Shown here in pieces: positions 1-11,131 of a DNA stretch of 64,000 nt. The notes under the pieces are model-generated. The model had not been told where the DNA came from. It did no database searches and saw nothing but the letters and a program-made list of their open reading frames with translations. The DNA lies in contig JACVTC010000148.1 in NCBI GenBank assembly GCA_016946835.1, forward strand, positions 360,979 through 424,978, written 5' to 3'. The stretch comes from Neocallimastix lanati (nom. inval.) (taxonomy: Eukaryota > Neocallimastigomycota > Neocallimastigomycetes > Neocallimastigales > Neocallimastigaceae). Position 1 is the first letter of the stretch. Each line of letters opens with the position of its first letter. The translations under genes were made by a program, and so were the position numbers.

Positions 1-1370
1 CAACTTAGTTTAGATGCTACTGGTAAATGCTTGTATGCCATGAACTCACAAAATGCTAGAATGACTGATTGTGATAGTGGTGATTACCAAATTAATCATC
101 ATATTCATTTCAGAATAGTTGATAATAAATATGTCTGTGTCAAGAATAATGTTGATCCTAGTTATTACTGTTTAGATGGTAAAACTTTGAATTTTGAAAT
201 AAGTAAAAGTGAATACTCTGAATGGGTTATTGAAAATATAGATAATAACAAAATAATTAATTCTATTGATGATGTTATCAGTAATAATCCTAATTTACGT
301 CCTGAAAAAAGAATTATTCGTAGACCTACAACTACAACAGTTACTTCAACTACTACAAGTTCTACAACTTCTACAACTAATACTAAACCTACAGCCACTG
401 TTAAACCTGGACATGTTATCTATTGGTTCTATCATGCATTTACCAACAAGTGCTTATATGCGCCATCAGATATAAATGACAAGATTACAGTTAAACCTTG
501 TGATGATACTGATTATTCCAAGTGGACGGTATTACCTTCTCGTAAAGGTTACTTCTACTCTATAGCTAAACCTAATTATTGTTTTCGTATTTCTAATGTT
601 GATACATGCTCACTTGAATTGGGTAAATGTGATGGACAAGCCATATTAGAACACACAAAGGATTGTTTCTTCGAATTGTTTGGTTCTACTGATAAATGTA
701 TTGGTTTCTTAGATGTGAGTGATATGTACAACAATGAAATAAAAATGAACTTGAACGTATGTGCTAAAAATGATGATGAAAAGTTCTTCAATTGGGATCA
801 TAATTCAACTCCAGTCACTGTTTGCTTCTCTGAAGCTTTAGGTTATCCATGTTGCTCTGATCCAAACGCTGTTGTTGTTACTACTGATGAGTCTGGGGTA
901 TTGAAAATAATCAATGGTGTGGTATACTTGGCTCTGGAACCAATGTCCCCACACTTACTCCAACGATCAATACTGAAACTTATTACTTGTACAACTCAGA
1001 AAGTAATAATTGTGTACACTCTTCTGGTATCTTAGATTCTCCAATTACATTGGCTTATTGTGATTACTCTACCTATTCTCTTTGGGATATTCCATACACT
1101 CATAATGGTCATTTCCACTTGAAATTCGATAACACGTACTGTATCATGCTTTCTGATGATGAATCGCTAGTTTTGGGTGAATGTGGTGATAGTAGTACTA
1201 TTTTCTATCGTGATGGTAATTTCATTAAATCACCAATTTATACGGACAAGTGTGTTGGTTTGGTAGATACTTACACTTTAGGTTTAACTGAATGTAATGA
1301 ATTTGATACTAATCAAATCTTTTACTTTAATCTCTGGACCGATGAACCTCTCGAACAAATTGATAACTAA
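1..1370 (+). CDS. Secreted dockerin protein with beta-trefoil-like modules (3' part, frame change inside)
   Basis: The reading frame is open from the first base, so the gene begins left of the window; there is no good reason to start it at the TTG at 31. In order it encodes the end of a Cys-rich beta-trefoil-like (ricin-B-like) module, a Thr-rich linker (about 310-410), a second such module (about 415-800) with the recurring 'CLYAP', 'YSKW' and 'DKCIGF' pattern, a fungal dockerin (CBM10 type; about 823-925) with 'GYPCCS' and, in the next frame, 'WGIENNQWCGI', then a third trefoil-like module ending at 1370. Fungal dockerins attach enzymes and binding proteins to cellulosome scaffolds outside the cell. 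The frame changes inside the dockerin near 895-910, either a real mutation or an assembly indel. The module is shared with the genes at 43600-45465 and 46197-52130. The domain calls are firm; the ligand is unknown. Confidence 0.75.
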
Positions 1371-2291
1371 GTAAAGTCTTTCCAATAAATAAATTAAACT
1401 AACAATGTAATAAATAATAAATAATAAATAAACAAAGTAATAAATAAATAATTAATTATCATTTCTAATTAAAAAAATAGCAAAAAAAAAAAACTAAAAA
1501 ATAAAAATAAAAATAAAAAATATACAATAATATGCTATCTATTATAAATTTTACATTAGTTTAAATAATTACACAAAATAAAAAGAAACAAATAAAATTA
1601 AAAAAAAAAAAAAAAAATAAAAAATTAAAATAGAAATTATTACAAATAAACAAAAAAAATAGATAATAAAAAATTATAGTAAAATAAAGGGTAAAATAAA
1701 AGTTTAGAATAAAGAAATATAATATTATCTAAGTATTAAATATTAAATATATTAAATATTATTATATTTTTTTAAAAGTTTATTCAACTATCTAATCGTA
1801 ATACTCAAATTGTTTCTCATTTTGATTATAATAAGAATATATATTTGTTTTTAATAATCATAATATTAATAATCACAACATAAATATGTGATAAAACTTT
1901 GAATTCTATCCATTCAAGCTTATAAACAAATAGATAAATATGATTTATTGATAAAATTGTATAAATGTTTTAACAGCATCTAATAAAACATATATTTTTT
2001 TTAAAATAAATAAATTTAACATCAACATAAAAATAATTTGATTGATATATAAATTATAATATAATCATCAATAATCAATATTTATATGGATTATAACAAT
2101 AAGCCAAAGTATGTTTTAAATTCTTCTATCTGTTGAATATACATATACATATATTTTTAACTTTCTTAATTATTATTTTATCTTAGTATATCTATCAATT
2201 AACGTATTTAAATTATGATATGAATTAATAAAATTAATATTTAATCCTACATCTTTGCTTTCCTATTATTAATTTTAATTTAAAGTTATCC
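1371..2291. other. AT-rich spacer holding the left edge of the viral element
   Basis: About 0.9 kb of A-rich then mixed A/T sequence with no credible gene. The host gene ends at 1370 and recognisable viral coding sequence begins at about 2292, so the junction between host and element must lie here. I see no clear terminal repeat or target-site duplication by eye. Confidence 0.5.
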
Positions 2292-4722
2292 TTATATATT
2301 TGTATTTTTATTACAATCATTATTGTTATCTCCGTGTTTATCTATGTCATGGCCATTACTTTTACAATTTTTATATTCAATAAAACATGAATCGGTATCC
2401 CCATAGATCACTCTAAAATTAGTTTTTTCATGCAGGATATCAATCGCTTTGTTTAAATAATTTCTTCCCATACCTGTGGTACATTCAGCACCAGGTAAAA
2501 AACTTAAATAATCTAATAGCTTAGAACCGAGACAACCGTAAATGGAGTTAGCCTGGATTTTAAGTGCATACTGTTTTTTATCATATATAATGTAATCTGA
2601 ACCCTGGGCGTTTTTCATTAAATTTTTATAGCGTACACGTTCCGTTAATAATACTTTCATTAAACGAGGTAAAATACCCTCTAGTGCAATAGTTGTAAAC
2701 TCCAGGTTCCGGGTTTATGACGGTAGCGCCCTGATAATCACTCGTTTTGGTGGAATTCTTGTCAATGAAGATGTCGTTGTCATAGCAAAACTTGTACAGC
2801 AGATTAGTTAGTTTCTTGCTTTGGCCGGACTTATCGACCTCATCGATACGGATTCTAGATATCTTGGCTACTTCTATCAGTTGGATCCACTGGTGCGAAA
2901 CCTTGAATATATCAAGAGTTAAGATGGAATCCATTATATAATAAACGGCTACCTTTTTTAACGCTTCCTCGGTGTTTTCATGGATTAGATAAAACATATC
3001 TTTGTACGGTAAATCAATTTTTCGCTTTTTCAACAACTTTTCCAAAACATAATTTAAGCTGGATAATGGTAAATTCAACGATTTGGCATATTTATATATA
3101 TCGATGGCTAAACGACCTGGAATATATATCTCAAACTCGTCATTCCACAATTCATTGAACTCTGTTTTTTTATTGACGATACGACTTGCAGAAAAGCACG
3201 TTGAAGATTCATTACTTACTAAATACATCCCAATTCTTTGCATCATATACATATAATCAAAGCCAAACGTATTGTATCCAATAATGAGATCATGATCATG
3301 AATTCTTATCTGATTAAAGAATTCACACAACAACTCATACTCTGTTTCCACAAATATTATTTCATATTTTTCATTAAAGGTATTTTCTTTTGTATTATTT
3401 TCTTCTTTCTTTCTATCCATCCTCTTAATAAATTCTTCGATTTCTTCATAATTTTCATACTTGTTTTTTCTTTCTTCGTTTTACTTTTTTCTATTTTCAA
3501 TATCTATTTTAGTTTGTGTCTCCAGACTTGAACTATTGTATATTAAATTTCTAAAACTATTATATCTATTTCGATTAGAAGATTTCAAGCTATTATTATT
3601 TTTCAAGATCGACATGTATTTTTGGTATTTATTGAAATCTTTATTCCTACTAATATCTTGGCTTTCAATCGAACTGGATATATTCAAAGGTGTTCTATCC
3701 ATCTCATTCAAATCCAGAAATCTATTTTTATATTTATTATCATTCATAATGCTATTTTTATGGTTGTCATCAATTCTGCTATTTTTATTATCGTCTATAC
3801 TTTTATTGTTATTGTCATCCATACAATTATTGTTATTATTATTATTATTAGCATTATTTAAATGTTCTTTTTTCTTTAAATATGTCTTAATTGACGTCTG
3901 AATTAAATTGACGTTTTTCTTTTTTTCTTTAGATGCTTTCAATACAAGAGTGGAATTTCGTTGAGTCTTTTTAATTTCTGATGGCATATCAAATATACTT
4001 CCGGTCACCGCACTTTTGAATTTTTCAATATCAACGAATGAAATAAATCTGGGATCGATATCACTAAGATTTTCATGATTAATAATTTCGGTATCCTTTT
4101 CAAACTTGACACATAAAGCTATATTTTTTTGAACATCTTTGTCTTTGTATACAATACTAATCGTAGATATAAAATCCTCATACATATATCGATTAGGGAA
4201 TGATTGAAAATCATGAGACATGCATTCAATATCAAAAGATATAATCGAAAGTTCTGGGTATTTATTAATATTTATGGATTTTATGTTTTTATAACTTGTA
4301 ATATATTCATGTTCAAATGTAGTAAAGTGTCGTTGGTTTTTAATTTTATCACCCTCGATTTGGATCCATCCTACCGTTTCTAGCTGACATTCAACCAAAA
4401 AGCTTGAAACAATATCCATATTACATAAATTGGGATGGTAATTTTCGTAGCTCTGGTAATTCGAAAATTTAATTTTGTAAACTTGCTTTTTACCCTCAAG
4501 ATATTTTCTTAATAAATACTTTTATAATTTTTGTGGAGTTTCTCTATTGAAAGGATCGCTGTCATAGTTCTTATTAACCGATTGAGAATATTTATGTAAA
4601 GGAAAATCATCTACTACTATCGACAATTTAATATTATCAATATTATAACCAAATCCTATAATAATAGGTCGATTATTATGAATTAATAATTCCCAATTAT
4701 AAATAAATGTCTTAAATGGCAT
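2292..4722 (-). pseudogene. Viral family B DNA polymerase, left-arm copy (fossil)
   Basis: This second copy of the viral replicative polymerase matches the open gene at 22752-26294 along most of its length: an N-terminal segment near 4520-4722, the exonuclease region near 4200-4260 ('FDIECMSHD'), the second exonuclease motif near 3260-3300 ('GYNTFGFDY'), the 'ISRIRIDEV' stretch, and palm motifs 'KIQANSIYG' and 'YGDTDS' near 2380-2560. It contains its own low-complexity, Asn-rich insertion near 3780-3860. It is broken in several places. Base composition of the conserved core is less AT-rich than the right-arm copy, so it may come from a different viral lineage or have aged differently. It marks the left end of recognisable viral sequence. 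Confidence 0.85.
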
Positions 4723-4872
4723 ATTACTTTTTTTGAATATTTTTTATAAAATTATATCATTAAATTATTACTATTCATTTTAAAAAAAAAAAAAAATGTT
4801 ATAACTTTATCAAATTTGAATTTGTGATTTATTAATAAAGGTATTAGTAATTTCTAACTATAAATATTTCAA

Positions 4873-5310
4873 TTATTTTGTATTATAAGTATCTGTCAAA
4901 ATTTTATTATACAATATTAGATATCTGTAGATATCAAAATAATGATTTTGGTAATTTTTATTAAATGATGGATTTATATTATTAAATGTCTCCTCAATAT
5001 TTTCCTTAAACTTTTTGTCGTCAATATTGCTGATATCAAAATTTGGATTTACTATACTTTTAATTACATAAATCGAATATAATAAAGGGATGTTTATTGT
5101 TTGAATAAATTCTTCTGTTTCTTTAATTATGTTTTCTTCAAATATATGTTTTATTAAAAAATCGACAAAATCATTTATGAGATTTGGATTAATATATTTA
5201 CTAGGAGCTGGAGTTTTTAATTTTTGTTGTATTTTTATAAATAAATTTTTTTTGTCAATGGATCCACTTTTCAATAATTGAAGAGTAAGTAATTGCTTTT
5301 TTTCTGTCAT
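4873..5310 (-). CDS. Unknown viral protein, 145 residues (left-arm copy)
   Basis: An open frame of 145 residues with no recognised domain. It is a distant relative of the 151-residue protein at 22125-22580: both share a 'DF..FL..HIF' segment, a 'NIP.LY.I.VI' segment and a C-terminal 'NY..Y..DI.RY...YN' segment. Both copies lie immediately upstream of the polymerase gene on the same strand (here 150 bases separate them), so the pair is a conserved neighbourhood. It is predicted to be helical and cytoplasmic, with no signal peptide or membrane segment. A role next to the polymerase in replication is only a guess from position. Confidence 0.65.
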   Translation of the reverse strand: MTEKKQLLTLQLLKSGSIDKKNLFIKIQQKLKTPAPSKYINPNLINDFVDFLIKHIFEENIIKETEEFIQTINIPLLYSIYVIKSIVNPNFDISNIDDKKFKENIEETFNNINPSFNKNYQNHYFDIYRYLILYNKILTDTYNTK

Positions 5311-6022
5311 TTACCTTCGTATTAAATTTTATATTTGTGAAGTTTTTAACTAAAAATCATTTATATAAGAATCTCTAAATTTAATTGACAGTAATTTTAT
5401 ATAATCCAACGTAGAATTTAATCTTTACACTACCTATGGATATATATACAGAATGATATTAATATTTCTAAAGTTTAATAAATATATTATTATTTATGTA
5501 AAAACGTAAAGACTAAATTACTATGTAATATATAAATATAATGTAACTATAGTAAAATAAGTTTAAATACAATATTATTATTACCATTTAATAATACGAA
5601 TTTAATCATTTTCCTTTATTTATCTATTTATTACCATTTATTATTATTCCAACTTATTAGAAAAAAGTATTTTATATAATTAAGTCACATGAATGTGGCT
5701 TTCTTAACGATTTTTTCATTAATAAATAACTTGTAATATATATTTTAAATTAAATCTATAGTGCATTCTTTAAATTATATTCTTTAATTTTTTTTATTTA
5801 TTTCAATAATAAATCGATTCATTTTGGTAAGTATATACTCTGAAAATTAATAAAATTAAAACAATTAGTATTAGGCTTTTAAAATTTAAATATATAATTA
5901 TTGTTATTGTTATTTAAAGTAACAATCGATAATTCAACTTTTATTTAAACAAATGATTTATTTATTTTTTAAATTAAATTTATAAAATATTTAAATATTT
6001 ATTTATTCAAAACTAATAAAAG
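5311..6022. other. AT-rich divergent intergenic region of the left arm
   Basis: About 0.7 kb between the divergently transcribed 145- and 196-residue genes; both promoters must lie here. No gene seen. The equivalent right-arm region is 21538-22124. Confidence 0.5.
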
Positions 6023-6613
6023 ATGTCTGAAGTTGTCAACGATTTATCAAAAAAGAGATATGACGAAATTCGTCGTACGGTCATTGCTGATTCTTTCGAA
6101 ATCGTTCTTAATACTATTGCACAACAAACTGAAATAAATGAAAAGGATAAAACCTTTACGAATAAAAAATTAACAAAAACCATCGAACTAATGCAAAAGT
6201 TACTTTGTGAATCCAATAATGAAAGAATACCACCTGAAATTATAAAGACTATAAAACCCAAAATCAGTGCTCAGCTAAATAACGCCTTTTGCTTCAAACC
6301 AGCTTTGAAAAACAATGATACAAAAAAAGAAACATTCGATGATATTCCTGTAATATTTTCACCAAATATTTCTTCTGCACTGGAAATTTCTTATAATGAG
6401 GTGAAAATTGAAGATATCAAATCCAGAGAAATTGATGCCCATTTTCATTTCTTTATATTTCCTTTAGTGATTGATGGTAAAGAATATGTGATTACCTATG
6501 CAGAAGAAAATAAGTATTCAAAACGTAAAATAATTGAAGTTCTTTACAACAATATCAAAGTGGATGAAAGTATCATTACTAAAAAAATCAGAAATAAATA
6601 TAATTTTTGTTAA
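6023..6613 (+). CDS. Unknown viral protein, 196 residues (left-arm copy)
   Basis: An intact 196-residue frame starting at the ATG at 6023. It is clearly homologous over its full length to the protein at 20947-21537: the start 'MSEVV..LS.KRYDE.RR', the middle 'IP.EIIK.IKP.IS..LNN.FC', and the C-terminal 'FPL..DGKEY.ITYAEENKYSKR' are shared. No known domain is recognised. There are no signal peptide or membrane segments, and the protein is rich in charged residues. Retention of an open frame in both arms while neighbouring genes are broken suggests it was important to the virus. The conserved C-terminal third is the likely functional part. Confidence 0.75.
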   Translation: MSEVVNDLSKKRYDEIRRTVIADSFEIVLNTIAQQTEINEKDKTFTNKKLTKTIELMQKLLCESNNERIPPEIIKTIKPKISAQLNNAFCFKPALKNNDTKKETFDDIPVIFSPNISSALEISYNEVKIEDIKSREIDAHFHFFIFPLVIDGKEYVITYAEENKYSKRKIIEVLYNNIKVDESIITKKIRNKYNFC

Positions 6614-7273
6614 TATTTAATTAGCTATGAAACGTTAAGATGGATTAAATAACTTTATAATTCTTTATTTGTTACAATCATTATTGAATACTTTAATTTG
6701 TTATTTAATTAGAAATTTAAACTATATTATTATGAAATATATAAAAAATATAGATTAATAATAATAGTTAATAATTATATAATAAAATAATGTAAATAAA
6801 ATAATTGATGTAAAATAGTTGAATTCATTGAAAATTTTTATTGATATTCCTGAAATAATAACCATATAAATTAAAAAATAAATAAAAATTAAAAGTAAAA
6901 TTATTAATTACATTTAATTTAATTTGGTGTAATTTTATTTGTTTTATTTATTATAATTGTTATTATTAATAAATTTGTTTTTTTTTTTTTTTTTTACGTT
7001 TTATTATTATTTATTTTATATACATATACTTCTTTATTTAAAATATTAATTAATGATTATTTTTAATCCTTGTTGATTTTTATTGAATATTCTTTTAATT
7101 TTTAAAAGCATATTTAATAATATTACAAGTAAATATTTCAATAATAATTTTAAAACAGACAAATTTAATAACTAGCAATTTAATTGAATAAATATTATTT
7201 TTTTTTTAAAATGAAAATTAAATTATAAAATAATAGATACATATATAATATTAAATATATAAATTTTATATTA
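6614..7273. other. AT-rich spacer upstream of the primase-helicase
   Basis: About 0.66 kb without a gene. It contains a 17-base T run near 6978-6996 and, at its right end, the poxvirus-like promoter motif listed separately. Confidence 0.5.
7205..7230 (+). promoter_or_regulatory. Candidate poxvirus-like early promoter upstream of primase-helicase
   Basis: The motif TTTAAAATGAAAA followed by TTAAATTATAA lies 44-69 bases before the start at 7274. It recurs almost exactly (one extra A) at 32406-32430 before another viral gene. Its A-rich 'ATGAAAA' core is like the vaccinia early promoter core. AT-rich background makes chance partly plausible. Confidence 0.4.
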
Positions 7274-9061
7274 ATGGTTTCTTCAGAAGAAAAAAAGAAA
7301 GAAGTTCTAAATAACCATCATCCGATAATTTATTTCTTAATTGTACTTTTGAAATATGATGAAAGTAAACAAACTAAATCGTACAAACTATTGAATAAAT
7401 ATTTCGAAGAAAATAATATAAGAACATCGGATGAAGATAATAGTATTGATGGTGAAATAAAAGAAAACAAAATAAACGAAATAAATGAGAAACTTGGTAA
7501 TATAAATATCGATGGGAATGATAATTCAAAAAATAAACGAATAAAGACGGATATTATTGATATTATTTACAGCTGCATTGATGAGTATGGGGAACGTGTA
7601 GTTAATATGGCAAGATTAATGACGATTAAAAAGTACTTCAGTAAAGCTGTAATAAATAGCAAAATTATTTCCAAAATATTTATCGTTCTAAATCTTGGTT
7701 ATCTGGTATTCAGTGATAACGAATGGTATAAGTTTTCGTATGCACGTAACGGATGGGAAAAGCTAAGTATTTACAATCTCGCCAAAGAAGTCAATCTTCA
7801 CTTAGTGAATGAATTAAAAGAGCTCTGCTTGGAATACCACTACTCACTCGAAGGACTTACCAATAAAATATTATCGTTTTTGAACAAAAACAGTATTACT
7901 CATAACAACTTGGATCAATTCGAAACATTCTTCTACACCGAAAATTTTATTTATCGAATGGATAAAAACTACGTTCTAAGATTCGAAGATTGCGTCTACG
8001 ACTTCAATAAGAAAGCATCACGTCCTGGTCGCCCAAGCGATTTCTGTTTGAAATCAACCAATTACAAGTACTACAGCGAGCACAGGGGTAAGATAGCAGA
8101 GGTCAAACAATTTCTTAAAGATATTTTTGTAGAGGATGAGTTGATTAAATATGTGGTGAAGATTTTAGCTTCGACGCTTACCTTAGGTAATAAATTACGT
8201 TCGATTGTATTTTTTATTGGCTCGGGTTGAAATGGGAAAACCACCTTCACGAACATGCTACGTCTTGCTTTAGGGGATTATGCTGCCACTCCAAATGTTT
8301 CCTTATTTTTAGGAAAGTCGGTAACCGCCGATAAACCGAGTCCACATATGATAGACCTTAATAACTCAAGAGTCGCCATATGCGAGGAACCTGACGGTCG
8401 CTCGATTAATATTACTGGTGACACAAAGGCCATTACCGGTAATGTTGGCTACATTAAATCCAGATCTTTATACAAGGATCTTCAAACCGTGTATGTGGAT
8501 CTATTACCGATTATCAATACCAATGATAAATTGACCATTTCAAACTTGGATAACGCATTAATTGATCGTATTTTGGTGATTCCATTTACTCAACGATTTG
8601 TCAATAAAATGAATATTTCCATTCTAACTTCCACTCAAAACATCAACAATCCTTCTGTAAAGCATGCCAACCCAACATGGCAAGGACCGAAAATTCAAGC
8701 TTATGCCGAGGCTCTTATCCATTTGCTGATTCAGAATTATCAAGAAGATTACACTACCCTAGAAATTCCTTCAATGGTCATTGAAGCTACCAAGTCATTT
8801 ATTATGCGTAGTGATCATATAGCCAGATTCCTAGAAAAAGATATAACTGATGAAAATGATAACTATGCTATTTCAATCGATGAGTGCTATTCCCGCTATA
8901 AAGCATGGTATAAGCAATACGTGTCTAATCGTTCAATTAATTACAGCTTGGAAGATTTTCGTATGGATTTGTTAAAGTATAGCATTCGTATTAAAAACGT
9001 ACAATCATCTGATTCAAATCGTATGGTTGAATCTATCATTGGTTATAGATTTAATAATTAA
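7274..9061 (+). pseudogene. Viral D5-type primase-helicase (helicase part), fossil
   Basis: The region encodes a D5 N-terminal domain (segment 'CVYDFNKKASRP', about 7990-8030) followed by a superfamily 3 helicase: a P-loop region near 8210-8245, a Walker-B-like stretch around 8370-8390 ('RVAICEEPDG'), and the sensor region 'LPIINTNDKL' near 8500-8535. In NCLDVs this protein unwinds the viral genome and primes DNA synthesis. At roughly 600 codons it is shorter than poxvirus D5 (about 785) or asfarvirus C962R (about 960), and I do not see an archaeo-eukaryotic primase domain upstream, which may be absent or elsewhere. The gene is broken. Its second half is less AT-rich than surrounding DNA, as in the left polymerase copy. 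Confidence 0.85.
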
Positions 9062-9562
9062 TAATACCTTTTGATTCATTCATTAATTAAAATAAACACA
9101 ATATTATTTTTTTTTTGTTTCAATTTTGTATAAATAAATCATACATTGAATTTATATAGTTAATTTATATATTTTATAATTAATATTATATAAAATTTTG
9201 AATTATTATTTTTTTTAAAAATTAAATAAATTTATTTTACTTTCTTTTTTATTTATATTTTATATTTATTTTATTATGATAATACATATTTTTAAAAACT
9301 TTTTGAAATATTTTATTTATATAAATATATATAAATATATATATATTTTTTTTAGTATACAGTTTATATAAGTAAATAAATAAATATAAATTTAGAATCG
9401 TTAATAATAATGTAATGTTTTTTTTTTTTTAAAAAAATTTTTAGTTTATAAAATATTTTTTTTTTTTTTTTAAATTTTTAAAAAATTTATTTAGTTAAAG
9501 TAAAGCTTTATTTAATTCATAATATAATTATTCAATTTTATAATTTATTATAAAAGTTTTAT
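9062..9562. other. AT-rich convergent intergenic region
   Basis: About 0.5 kb between the ends of two converging viral genes. It is made of T runs, A runs and TA repeats; shared transcription stops could lie here, but no specific terminator is recognisable. Confidence 0.5.
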
Positions 9563-11131
9563 TTATTCGTAAATTTTAGTATGTAAACCAATAGACTCCA
9601 AGTAGGAATTCATGATGTTAAAACTATTTGATATTGAAAGTGTTTTTGTTGATGTATCACAATAAGTGTCTTTTGTACCTAATGAATGACATACATTACA
9701 ATATTTTATTTCTGTAAGGTCAGTGTTATTTTTAAACATATCTTGTAGGATGGCATTAGCCCTATGAGCTATTAATGCGTCTCTTTCCATTTCTCCAATA
9801 CGTAATCCACCATTTTGTGATTTACCTTCCGTAGGCTGTTTACTTATTGCATTAACATTTCCGAGAATACGATAAAACATTTTTTCTTCGACTTGATGCT
9901 GTAATGCTGTGTAATAGCAAACTCCAACAAAGGCTTCTCCTATGAATTTACCGGTAATGGAATCCACCATTTTTTCCATGATCGGAATACCGCTATCAAT
10001 GTAGTTAGCTTCAAAATTTTTGATATCATTGCTCTCAATGGATGCATCGAAAAACGTTCCAAAACGTTGAGGATCCATCACCATACATTTTCCAACAAAC
10101 ATTTCAATTAAATGTCCTACTGTCATACGAGAAGGAAAGGCGTGTGGATTAACAATAATATCGGGAATAATTCCAAATTCGGTACGTGGGATTAATTGCT
10201 CTGGCATAATAGATCCAATTACTCCCTTCTGGGCATATCTACTTGCAAATTTATCGCCTTGTTGCGGTTTATACAAATGACGAACTTCAACACAACAGTA
10301 GCAAATATCATCCTCAACAAAGGTAGTACAATGATCTACATAAACTGGTCTTCTAAATATATTTTCGATATCCCGGACTTCATTTTTAGTAAAATTATAT
10401 ATACGGAAAAGTGGTTCATTACTATAAAACGAATTTCTAGCAATCAATGTATTTGGTTTAGGTAATCCATTTTCATAATTTGAATTGATATTAATCAAAA
10501 TTTCATCTTGGATGCTGTAGGAAATATATTGATAGCGATATTTTATATTAGCGAACATACCATTCTCAATACTAGTTTTATTGAATATTACACTGTCCTC
10601 TTGATTATTTCCAAATGCCATAATAGCGACGACTGCATTCTGTCCATTAAATCTATGGTAATTGTTGTTTTTCGTAATCAGGATGGATTGATCTCTTTCA
10701 ATTTCAATATTGGACAACTCATTAATACGCTTTCTAAACTCTTCATTATCTAGATTAATCTTTTTCTCAAATTTTGAATAAATTTCTTTCCATTCATTAT
10801 CTTTATCGAAAGTACCGCTGGAAGATTCTATATTTTTATTATGATGTTCGTATTCCGGTTCTTGGTATTGTTTATTTTCATCGTTTCTTTCTTCAATATT
10901 TTTACAAAATTTGTTGCATAATCCATTATTATCATTATTGTGACTTGAATCGGTATCTATCTCATTCTTTAAATTTTCATTATCGTCAGTCTCCATATTC
11001 TTAAATAATTCCATAATTATGTCCGAGTTAATATTGATAGCCTCATTTCCACTCTTGGTCTGATTTATAAAAGACGTCAAAGATTCAAAATGGAATAATC
11101 TTCTTGATAAGATTGCTTCTAACTTAGTCAT
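9563..11131 (-). CDS. Viral RNA polymerase second-largest subunit, C-terminal part
   Basis: This 522-residue frame carries the catalytic half of the RPB2-type subunit. Visible are 'GQNAVVAIM' and 'NQEDSVIFN' (residues 163-184; acidic pair near the active site), the 'GDKFASRYAQKG' motif (292-302), 'IVNPHAFPSRMTVGHL' (326-341), 'GGLRIGEMERDALIAH' near 440-455 and a C-terminal Cys pair set near 480 ('YCNVCHSLG') that would be the clamp zinc site. Residues 25-130 are a low-complexity Asn/Glu-rich insertion not typical of the family. The N-terminal part is in the adjoining frame at 11128-13026. Whether the two-frame layout is natural, as in some archaea, or a result of decay cannot be settled from sequence alone. 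Confidence 0.85.
   Translation of the reverse strand: MTKLEAILSRRLFHFESLTSFINQTKSGNEAININSDIIMELFKNMETDDNENLKNEIDTDSSHNNDNNGLCNKFCKNIEERNDENKQYQEPEYEHHNKNIESSSGTFDKDNEWKEIYSKFEKKINLDNEEFRKRINELSNIEIERDQSILITKNNNYHRFNGQNAVVAIMAFGNNQEDSVIFNKTSIENGMFANIKYRYQYISYSIQDEILININSNYENGLPKPNTLIARNSFYSNEPLFRIYNFTKNEVRDIENIFRRPVYVDHCTTFVEDDICYCCVEVRHLYKPQQGDKFASRYAQKGVIGSIMPEQLIPRTEFGIIPDIIVNPHAFPSRMTVGHLIEMFVGKCMVMDPQRFGTFFDASIESNDIKNFEANYIDSGIPIMEKMVDSITGKFIGEAFVGVCYYTALQHQVEEKMFYRILGNVNAISKQPTEGKSQNGGLRIGEMERDALIAHRANAILQDMFKNNTDLTEIKYCNVCHSLGTKDTYCDTSTKTLSISNSFNIMNSYLESIGLHTKIYE

Larger units (their letters stand above)
2292..6613. repeat. Left arm of a diverged inverted duplication
   Basis: Gene order from left to right is polymerase (minus), 145-residue unknown (minus), 196-residue unknown (plus). 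The same three families appear as a mirror image at 20947-26294. The two 196-residue proteins are roughly half identical by eye; the polymerase core is closer. The conserved polymerase core of this arm is visibly richer in G and C than its counterpart. Confidence 0.8.
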
